A stretch of DNA of 64,000 nt, from assembly GCA_003024785.1 (NCBI GenBank), contig PUQB01000366.1:62001-126000 (forward strand), written 5' to 3'. A program made the position numbers and the translations under genes. Each line of letters starts with the position of its first letter. Within the stretch, counting starts at the first letter, position 1. Below the pieces are notes generated by a model. It saw only the letters and a list, made by a program, of their open reading frames with translations. It had not been told where the DNA came from and made no database searches. Shown one piece after another: positions 47,443-57,654 of the stretch. This DNA comes from Selaginella tamariscina (lineage: Eukaryota > Streptophyta > Lycopodiopsida > Selaginellales > Selaginellaceae).

Positions 47443-50400
47443 GCACCTCCTCCCTAAAGACGAGTTCCACGAGTCTTGGGACCTGGTTTAGCAGGATAAT
47501 GCCGATGGAAGGCAGCAACCTTGGAAGAAGTATGGAGTAAGTTGGATGCAGGTTCCCAAGTGCGATCAGTAGGCAAATACCCTTTCCAATCCACAAAGTA
47601 TTGGAGTTGGTGGCGATGAAGACGAGAATCAAGGATGGTTGCGACTTCGTACTCAGGTTCAGTGTCAATGACCACAGGAGGGGAGGAGAAGAAACACGAT
47701 CGGGAAGAGAAGAAGGATGATACGGCTCCAACAAGGAGGTGTGAAACACAGGATGAAGTTTCACCGTGGATGGTAACTCGAGTCGGAAAGCTACAGGATT
47801 TACCTCTGCCACGATCCTGTAAGGGCCCAATTGTTGAAAATCCAACTTAGAAGAAGGCCTGTTGGTGCGAATGTGTCGATGAAGAAGCCACACGAGATCA
47901 CCAATCTTGTATGCAGGTGTCGGCTGACGATGAGCATCAGCATGATGCTTGTATCGTTCCTGTGCCTGCTGAAGATGAACCTGGAGATCATCCTGTACCT
48001 GCCGAAGATGCTAAAGACGATCCTGTACTGCAGGAGCGAAAGAAGGAGAAGCGGGAGGAGCAAAGTCAAAACGTGGATGGTGGCATGTAAGAGTAAAGAA
48101 AGGTGTCTATCCTGTAGATGCGTGAATGGAGTTGTTGTAGGCAAACTCCGCCATTGGAAGAAGGTCCAACCAGTTGTCCTGTTGGTAACTGATGAAGCAA
48201 CGAAGATACTGTTCCAAGGTCTGAATTGTGCGTTCGGACTGTCCATCGGTTTGTGGGTGATATCCTGAAGAAAGATCCGCTTTAACCTGTAGACTCCGAA
48301 GAAGCTCTCGCCAAAACTTGGACATGAATTGTGGACCTCGATCGGAAACAATGCTCTCATGAAGACCATGATGTCGGAACACCTCACGGATCACCAACTC
48401 GACAGTTGTCTGACCTGTAGCTGTCTTGTTGCAGGGTAGGAAATGAGCTGCTTGGTGAAACGGTCAACCACCACAAGAACTGCATCGAATCCACGAGAAG
48501 GAGGAAGATCTGTGAGGAAATCCATAGAAATGGATCTCCAAGGAGCAGAAGGAACAGGAAGAGGACGAAGAAGACCAGAGGGTGCATGATGAGGCATCTT
48601 CGACCTGCTACAAGTGTCACAACTCCGTACAAACCTCTCCACAAAACCTCGCAACCCAGGCCACCAATAGTTGCGAGTCACTAACTCCACTGTCTTGGCC
48701 ACACCAAAATGTCCTGTAGCCGGGGTATCATGACAATCCTGTACCACACGAGTCCTGGAGATACCAACATGAACGTACAGGAGACCTTTCCGGTACAGGA
48801 GTCCATCCTGTATGGTGAACAGATTGTAGTCTGGACGGGAACTGGAGGAAGAGGAACTAGCAACGTCAGGATGAATGTGTGAGAACACATTCTTTGCCAA
48901 GTCGTCTGTAGCCAACTGCGAACGGACGTCCTGTAAGAGTGTTGAATTTGCTGGAGCCTGATGAACCTGCAGTGCCGCAAGCCGAAATCGATCAGGACCC
49001 AACAACACTTGCCTTTGACAGTCAAATGCAGGATCGCCCGGGCTTGGTGCAAGGTAAGAGCACCTAGACAATGCGTCCGCCTTGCCATTCCGAAAACCGG
49101 GCCTGTAGACGATGACAAAGTCAAAACGTGATAGGAACTCTGCCCACCTAGCCTGTCGCCGACTGAGAACTCAAGCCGTTTGAAAGTACTCCAGGTTCTT
49201 ATGATCCGTAAGAACTTGTATAGGATGTGCAGCACCTTCCAGGAAATGCCGCCACTCCTCAAATGAATCCACAATGGCCTTGAGTTCCTTGTCGTGAATC
49301 TCGTAATTGATCTCCACCGACAAGAACTTACGAGATGAAAAGCTATAGGATGAAGCAACTTGTCCTCTCCAACTTGTGATAGGACGGATCCTACTGCAAA
49401 ATCCGAGGCATTTGCTTCAATGAAGAAAGGATGAGAAGGGTCAGGATGTGCTAAAATCGGAGCTGTCGTGAAGACGTCCTTGAGTGTTGTGAACGCGTGT
49501 TCCGCCTTGTCGGACCAAGAGAAAAGCCCTGTGCGCTTGGTGAGTTCTGTGAGTGGAAGTACACGCTTGGAGAAGTCCTGTATGAACCGCTTGTAGAAGT
49601 TTGCAAAGCCAAGGAAACATTGTACATCTCGTACCGACTTGGGCCTCTCCCACTCCACGATGGTCTTCACCTTGTGCATGTCCATGGAAACGCCAGCAGG
49701 AGAGACGATGTAGCCCAAGAACTCCACCGAATCCCTATCGAAAAAACACTTCTCCAACTTCGCGTTCATGCCATGCTCGCGAAGCCGCTCTAGAACTAGT
49801 CGTACATGCTTTTATGTGCCGCCTGGTCCTTGGAGAAAATCAAGATGTCATCGAGGTAGATCACCACAAACTGGTCCAAGAAGTCACGAAAGATGTCGTT
49901 CACCATGTGTTGGAACATGGCTGGGGCATTGGTAAGGCCGACAGGCATTACCGTGTACTCAAAATGTCCATACCTTGTACGAAAGGTAGTCTTCCACTCA
50001 TCGCCGGGAGGAATCCATACAAGGTTGTAGGCCCCTCGTAAGTCGATCTTTGTGAACACCTTTGCTCCTCGCAGCCGATCGAGAAGTTCCGAGATCAATG
50101 GCAACGGGTACCGATTCCGAATAGTGACTTGATTCAAACCCCTGTAGTCCACAACCAAACGTAAACTCCCATCCTTCTTCTTGACAAAGAAGATAAGTGC
50201 TCCTGCAGGGGACTTTGAGTGACGAATGAAGCCAGATGCCAAGTTGTCCTCGATGTACTGACGAAGAACCTCCAACTCTGTGGGTGACAATGCATAAATC
50301 GGTCCGAATGGTGGAGTCTTTCCTTCTGCAAGATCAATAGGACAGTCGTAGGACCTGTGAACAGGAAGAACTGTAGCCTTGTTTTGTCAAAAATGTCCTT

Positions 50401-52519
50401 AAAGGCGTGATACTTGGATGGCAGGGAAGGAGGAGAAGGAGAAGGAGAAGGAGTAAAGAAGGAGATTGAAAAATAGGAGAGTCAGATACAGGAAAGGTAG
50501 AAGAGGACGTAAGAGTTACTTGAAAGGCAAAGAGGTGGAAAGGAGCAGGATCAATGGTGAGTTTATGCATGGTAGTGGTAAGAACTCGGAGAGGTGAAGG
50601 AGGGAGCTGTGACTGAAAAAGAGGAAGGATCTTGGGGGGTGGAACAGAAGCAGGGTAATAGAAAGAGGCAAGATTGGAAAAAAACTGTGTGGGTGTTGAT
50701 GAGTGTACAGGATTGGAAGAATCCTGTACAGGAGTTCGTGGTTGCGCAGGAGTGGAAAAAGCCTGCGAAAGTGCTGACGAATCAACAAGAGGTGGATCTT
50801 GTTGAGGAGGAACCTTTGACACTGATACAGGATTGAAAGAACCTGTACAGGACACCGCAAACTTACAGGAGTGGAGAGAGCTTGCGGATGTGCTGAGGAA
50901 CTGCCATGAGGTGAATCCTGTCGAGGAGGAGTCCTCAACATTGGTACAGGAACAGGAACGGTCAATCCTGTAGCTTGTACTGCCTCAGATACTAAGGATG
51001 TATCCTGCACGCAGGAAGGTACAGGATTGATCCTAGTTGTTGGAGAGGAAAACGTGAGCGTCATAGACCTCCAGTCGATCTGCGGATTTGCAACAACGAA
51101 CCATGGCATGCCCAAAAATGATGGAGTCGACCGAGTCTTGATCAAGTTGAAGGAAATTGAACAGTTGAATGTGCCATACCTGCAGGAGAGAGGTTCGGTA
51201 GCATGGGTAACTGCGCCAGAAGCAATTAGACGCCCATCGGCCACCTCTACAGGAACTGCACGCTTCAACTTCACCACCGAAATGCCATGTTGAGTTGCAA
51301 ACGTGTCATCCATGAAGCATGCATTTGCACCAGTGTCTAACAAGGCAAACTCCATGAGCTCTCGATTATTAAGATGAATGTGTACAGGAAACTTAAGTGA
51401 TGGGATGGTATGAGCAGCACCAATGGAGCCTGCACCTACGTCCAACTTCGCGGCTCCTAGACGAAGTGGACATTGGAGTTTTCCGACTGAACTTCAGCTT
51501 CAACTTCACGCGTCTTGAAGTTCCTGGCTTTAATAGGACAATCTGCCACCTTGTGTCCTGCTCCACCACAATACAAGCACAGGTTCTCACTGCGACGACG
51601 TTGCTTCTCGCAGCGGAAAGAGAGCCACGCTTGGATTTCTCAACCTCCATAGGAACTACTCCAGAAGGTGGTGCAGGAACATGTACCACAGCTGCAGGAT
51701 TGGTTTGCAGGAACTGCTGACGGGATCTTTCCTGACGACGCTCGAACAAACGGTTGTCGCAACGAACAGCTTGTTGCATGATCTCCGCTAATGTTTGGGC
51801 ATCCGGTAACGTAAGGAGAAGGTCCTTCACGTCGTCCCTCAACCCAAAACGGAAGTGTTCGATCAATGCAGTCTCGTCCCATGGAATGTTCGTGCAAAGT
51901 TGCTGAAATTCGGATGCATAGACGGAAGCTGGTCGGGATCCTTGAGTGAGCTTCCGTAACTTCGTGCATGCAGAACGGTACTTATCAGGATCTCCAAAAC
52001 AGGCTTCAAAGGCAGCCACGAAACCTTCAAAGTCTTCCATCAATGGATCGTCACGCTCCAGCAAGGGGGCAACCCAAGCCCGTGGAGATCCACTTAGTAA
52101 GGATGCCAAAAGACCCACCTTTTGAGCATCAGTCGAGTAGCGCCGTGGTTGCATACGGATCAAGAGCCGGATCTGATTCAGGAAACCTTGGAAATCGGCA
52201 CGATTACCACTGAACTTCTCTGGCATGCTAACCTTCGGCTCCGAAGAAAAGTTTGATGAAGAGGGAACCACCGATGCCTGGGAGAGAGCCTGCGCAGCAG
52301 CCTTGGAGGATGCATCAGCAGCTGCATGTGCCGCAGTGGTGGAACCTTGCAGGTCGGTGACCACTTGGCGCAAAGTGGCCAGCTCATGAAGTAGCATTTG
52401 GTGCTCGTGTTGAAAAGCGCTCAAAATCAGCCATGATCTAGGAAAGAAAAAGGAGGAAAAAAGGAATCAAGAAAAAGGTAGCTGGAAAACGGAGAACTAT
52501 GAAGCAGTTACTATCAAAC

Positions 52520-53143
52520 TGTCAAGCCACGATCCAGGAACCAGGAAGAGAACAGGATTCCAAGGACAGGAAGGCTTGACTCAGGAACAGGACCGAGAGC
52601 AGGACAGGAACTAGGAAAGGAACAGGACGGATCTAGGAGCAAGACAGGAAGGAGAAGATCCGGAGCAAGACAGGAACAGGACAGGATCCGGAGCAGGACA
52701 GGATCCAGGAGCAGGACAGGAAACAGGAGCGAGACAGGAACAGGACAGGAAACAAGACAAGAACAAGACAAGACAAGATTGATCGTAGTAAGACTGGTGT
52801 TGATAGTAACTGATTGTACAACAATTAGGTCGGAGCTTTTATGCTCACAACTCCAAGAGCTAATCTAGGCATGAGTGCAAAAGTGGTTGCATGCATGCAA
52901 AAGTGATTGCATGCATGCAGAGGCTAAGATGAGTCCACATGTCCCTTATCCTCTAGGCATATCCTGTGGCATATCCTGTAGGAATATCCTGCAACCGAAT
53001 CCTGTGTCCGGAATCCTGGTAGGAATATCCTGTAGGAAAGTCCTGCAACCCATATCCTGTATCCGGAATCCTGTAGGAATCCTGTAGGAAAGTCCTGCAA
53101 CCCATCCTGTATCCGGAATCCTGTATTCTGTCGGGTCGTGACA
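52520..53143 (-). repeat. 5' LTR of chromovirus copy 2
   Basis: 624 bp partner of 46749-47442. Just inside it (52470-52519) is the leader sequence that also appears next to LTRs at 35652 and 41271. Confidence 0.9.
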
Positions 53144-53148
53144 ACTAA

Positions 53149-53640
53149 GGCCGGTTGGTGCTAACCCTCTCATATAGCACAAATGAGATGATGTCTAGAC
53201 CTTGGCCTCTGCACAAAAGATATAGTCATTTGAGCATAGGCCTGGTTATGAATGAAAGTCGACTAACCTTGTGGCTGCTGACTGAGACTAGATGGTGTCG
53301 ACCCTCTTTAGTCAGCATAGAAATGTCGACCCTTAACTTGGGCACTACACAAAAAACACACAGTGATATGGAGACCTTAGCCTCAAATTAAAAAAGGATG
53401 GGATTCAAATAACCTTGTGGCTACTGACTGAGGCCGGTTGGTGCCGACCCTCTCAGATGACAGATGGGATGATGAGAAATCCTTCATCGCAGACGGCAAA
53501 GTCGAGATATGTGTGATCTCTGGTTTGAGAGGCAAAATGAATTCACACTATACATATTCCTCTACACAAGCTTGCCTTTGAATTGCTGACTCAATATGGA
53601 TGGTGCCACCCATCTCACTTGGAGAAGATTTTAGATTTCA
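53149..53640 (-). repeat. Tandem exon-like modules, right block
   Basis: Continuation of the modules at 46240-46743, cut apart by the chromovirus. Units again show CCACAAG/GTTAG-type borders on the minus strand and the phrase GGGTCGGCACCAACCGGCC. The last unit fades out near 53640. Confidence 0.6.
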
Positions 53641-53879
53641 TATCCGAGATAGAAAAACCCTAGCCGCAATGAAAACACGGATTAAATGTGACTTTAAAAT
53701 TTTAGGGTTAGTATTAAAATATGTGAATAATTGGTAAATGCAAAGATCTTTCAAATATAACATACAGTAGTTAAATTACATCGGTGATACTAGAGAGGAC
53801 AGCATTAAAAACACTGTGAGCTAGGTTGCGTAGAATTAATTATTTACAAAAGGTGTTCACATTTAATATCACTGATTAT
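53641..53879. other. AT-rich spacer
   Basis: Short stretch between the module repeat and the MULE-like relic. Nothing recognised. Confidence 0.5.
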
Positions 53880-56270
53880 AAATGTTTTTTTGCAAACGAG
53901 AGTGTTGTGATTTTTTGCTTTGCTTTTCTAAACCACGGAACTTTTTCCTTGTGTTATCATGGCCAGAGTTCCTATGAAGGCATTGACAAAGATTTCCCAG
54001 TCGATAAAGATGGAAATGCTTTTGTGCTCGAACATGATCTTCACTTGCTTTAACATTCCTTGTTGGTTCAGTATACATGTGGCTCAATTGTTGTCAGATT
54101 CAACGAGCTCTAGAGAAGATGTGGAGTTGTTATCAAAAGGCAATGCATCAAACCAGTTTGTCTTTTACATATTATGCTTAGCAAAAGGCCGCTATTCAGG
54201 TTGCAGACAAAGGAGCATGAAGAATCCATGCTGGTGAGAGTAGACAAATGTAGAATAGGGAAGGATCTCATTGGTTCGTCTAAAGTTAAACGAGTCTCTG
54301 AAGTATCGAAGGTATACAATAGAAATATCATTTACAAACTTCCTCCAAAGAAAGAAAGCACAGAGAAGTACTTGGGAATGAATCACAAGGATGGCTACTA
54401 CCATTGAGAGCACAACACACTAGCATGTTCTAGCGTGAGTAAGTCAAAGTTCATATGTCAGACATCTCAAATGCATCAATGCTACATGCCCCTACTTGGC
54501 TTTTGAGAAGAAAGCAAATGAATGCCACTTCAAGGGTGTTGTGGAGAAGGTGAAGACAATTGAGTCAGGCAAAGTGCAAGGAGAGGAGCCATTGCTAGTG
54601 CACACTTGTCTAGCTTATGTGTACTACATTCTATTAGATGACATTTCTTTTACAAGGTTGTTCATTCACAGAGGTGTTCATCAGCATCCAGTCATCCCCT
54701 CAGTGTAAGCTTCAAACATCTAGCGTGCCAAAGTTAGTGTTAGCAATGCGATAAAGAGCAGTCCGCAAACCAAATAGTAATTGAGTTTCAAACTGCATGT
54801 GAACTTATCTTTGAAGAACTTTTCAAAGGAGGAGAAGTTTCATACACTAGTTTACTATCAAAACTTGAACCTCTTACAAACCATTGAAGGTATTTTCTTT
54901 AGATCTCTGCACACTGATGTGACCTTTTCTTTAGGACTCAGGACTGGATTACATAATCAAGACAGAAGGAGACACATTTTAAAGAGTGTTACGAGGGTCT
55001 TCTGGAGCTGAAGACAAAGTTGCCAATACCTTTTATTCACGTCATACATGTTTCAGGGATGAAACTACATGGTGCTGAGGAGCAGCCTTTGATCTTCAAA
55101 ATGACAATTGAGGGACCGAGTTTAGGAGTTGACTACATCAGAAGGTGTCAAAGTGGAGGAGACCTTCATGATCAATGGGTTGTTCTAGACCACACATACC
55201 ATATACCAGATTGGGCAACAATTGGAATACACCTTTATGATCCATTATAAGTTGTAGAACACTTCATAACACTTCTATTCTTGATAATCTAATGCTTTCT
55301 TACAGTGTTAGATCCGGCTGGTCGGCCACGAATACCTGTTTCCACCATGAAGATGGTGCCAGCCTCAAGGTTCACGAGGCCATGGATGTAAGATGCTACA
55401 AGAAGGTGGCTTGCAAGGTCATACTGAGTGCCATTTTTGAGATCAAGTTTAGCTCCGACTGGCTCTACAAGAACATGTTTCAAACGGGCTACAATGGGTC
55501 TTGTGCGGTGATTGAGAACATGAGAGCAGGCAGATTTAAGCCGATCCCTATCTCTGTCCTGGGCTACGATTGGTTAGGTTGCACAGAAATCGATCCCGTC
55601 GGCTGCTTGAAGGTTGGCGCCAAGAACAAGCTCACCCTCGGAGGCATTGCCTCTTTCAAAGAACAAGTGCGACGCAAGTGTGAGTATCTAGGGGCCACAA
55701 AGAAGCCTACTCATCTGCAGTAGATAGCTGAGTTGGAGAAGGCCTACTTGGCTGTGGGTGATCAGGAGCTACTCACCATGTTTCAGAACATGATGGAGGT
55801 GAGACTGAGGGAGGCAGCTACATGGTCATTATAGCTTACGCACATATGTGCTGCGAAGATAATGTTGCAGTGCTGAAGTTCTTGAACATAATGCTAGAGG
55901 TTTGTAAAAAACAAGGTTTGGAAAATGTAAACTTTGTTGGTTTTGTCAGATGAGGCTAGAGCGATATGGATAGCCTTGTGTCAAGTATTCAAAAATGGAA
56001 CAAAGATGAAAGGAAGGGAAAGAAGCTGTCTATTTCACTTTATGCAATCCGTGCATTAGGTGACAAAGAAATGGATCATAGAAGAACACCGTGAAGAACA
56101 CATGAAGCTTGCTTATGCCTAGCCTGCAGCACTAAATGAACAATCTAAAAAAGAACAACTAGCAATTCTAGAGTCTGTTTAGGAAGGACAAGCATCAAAC
56201 ATTCGTGCTTTGAAGACATGGTTGTCTTGGTGGATCAAGCATGAGGACCTTAAGATGTTCAAGTGTTCCT
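53880..56270 (+). pseudogene. MULE-like DNA transposase relic with an insert
   Basis: Plus-strand pieces: KRPLFRLQTKEHEESMLVRV (54190) and SKVYNRNIIYKLPPKK (54310) fit the DNA-binding part; MKLHGAEEQPLIFKMTIEGP (55060) and VVLDHTYHIPDWATIGIHLY (55180) start the catalytic part; VIIAYAHMCCEDNVAV, NFVGFV and DEARAIWIALCQVFKNG (55826-56000) and GRERSCLFHFMQSV then ALKTWLSWWIKHED (56020-56250) finish it. The pattern (HLYDP...IAxC..., then CLFHxxQS) is that of Mutator-like transposases of early plants. A foreign segment (about 55250-55825) splits the catalytic part. Frame changes and stops mark it as dead. Confidence 0.6.
55250..55825 (+). other. Unknown insert with coding character inside the MULE-like relic
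   Basis: The insert is more GC-rich than its surroundings and has a long open plus-strand stretch (55292-55723) that continues after one stop to about 55830. It reads GYDWLGCTEIDPVGCLKVGA and LTLGGIASFKEQVRRKCEYL, and ends LLTMFQNMMEVRLREAAT. I do not recognise the family. The minus strand is also open at 55289-55483 but less protein-like. It could be part of a non-LTR or other element, or a captured host fragment. Confidence 0.4.
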
Positions 56271-57654
56271 CATCTTCCACCAGATTGATAATTGTTGATG
56301 GAGAACACTTTTCCCCTTAGAGAGTTTGCGTTGTAATTGTTTCAACAGAGTTTCCCTCGAAGGACCTAACCCTGTATACCTCCCTTCTATTGCTATTTTC
56401 ACCTTCGCACTCTGCAAAACTACATCAGTGAGGTCTAACATTGTCACCTCTAACAGTGGTACTCTTTTGGCCAATCTTACTCTTCTTGCTCTTGTGTGAA
56501 TCACTTCCACATTGTTTGTAATTGAAATGCTCGCGAGTCCTTCTTTTGTCATGTCTCCCAATTCTACCATGGAGATGTTCATTGTACATTCGTTTTCCGT
56601 AGAATCTTGGTGCTGGCACTCTACTTGGATAATCAATTGGTTTTCCACATAGAGTAGTTCCTTCCTCATTCATTCCCAAACACTTAACCTTACTGGAGCT
56701 CCGATTTGTTTGTGCAATCTCTCTCTTCAAAACCTCTTTGAACCTTAACCTTTTTCTCATGTTGTTTGTACACCTGCTCTATGTACTCTATATCATGTTT
56801 ATGTGAACGTCGAGCATCAAATTGTTCTGTTCCTATGACTATTCTCCTAATAGTTTGCACTCAAATGTTAGCGGTACTCATGAACTTAAACAACAAAATT
56901 CTTCAGTCAATAATTCCAACACCACCAACAATTTGGCATGTGCTCAAGGAAATGAAGCTAACAACTGAGGAGGTCAAAGAATTACAGGATGTAGGCTTTG
57001 TTTTAGAAGGTTTATAAGAAACTGTAGAAAGAGTAGACGAGGGTCAGAAGGATAAAACACCATCACCACCACATGGAGTTGGATGTACAACAATTCCACC
57101 TTTCGAAAAACGCATGGTTCGGACTTCAACAAAATGTCCAAGGAACAACAAAAGAATTTCCACAAGGCCAAGACTTTTTTAAGTTAAGTGAGAAATGTTG
57201 AAGTGATAGTTAGATGATGGAAGAAGGCTTTCATTATCTCAGCATAAAATGACTTTGTAAAGTTAACTATTAGTACTTATCTTGCATGCAGTAGTTCTAC
57301 CTTCTAGAAGAGCAAAAGTTGGAGCCCATGTGTACACATGTACTTCGTCTGTAGCCGTGTGCTTGGCTTGAACCCGAATGTCACATACTTTCTTCAAATG
57401 AGCTCGCTTAATGAGATGGAGGTCCACTATTTGCTTGTCAATTGTAGCAGAGTTCATGACTCACCGATGCTACAAGATTAAATGGCATATACAAAAATGC
57501 TTTTTTGAATACTAACTTAGTATTCAAAAATTTTTAAAAAATTTAAATGGTTTATTTGTTGGTCAGAATATTAAAAAACTTATATTAAAAAATATTTTTA
57601 AGAATATTCTTAAATATGCTAGAATATACCTGAATATCTGTGAATATACTAGAA
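56271..57654. other. Unassigned region with open frames on both strands
   Basis: A minus-strand basic stretch (56260-56760, for example KRMYNEHLHGRIGRHDKRRT) and a plus-strand open frame (56766-57017) have no recognised family. 57100-57170 has a K/R-rich plus-strand tail. 57490-57655 is AT-rich with repeated AGAATATT words. May be flanks of the MULE-like element. Confidence 0.35.

Larger units (their letters stand above)
46749..53143 (-). mobile_element. Ty3/gypsy chromovirus, copy 2
   Basis: Same family as 35110-41270, in the opposite orientation. LTRs are 52520-53143 (5') and 46749-47442 (3'). Both outer edges carry the 5-bp target-site duplication ACTAA (46744-46748 and 53144-53148). Internal order on the minus strand: gag (51400-52430), retropepsin (near 51310), reverse transcriptase (about 49800-50290), RNase H (near 49400), integrase (48100-49070) and a chromodomain-like end (47454-47675). 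The coding part is closely similar to copy 1; it is broken at several places. The clean target-site duplication and LTR similarity point to a recent insertion. Confidence 0.93.
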
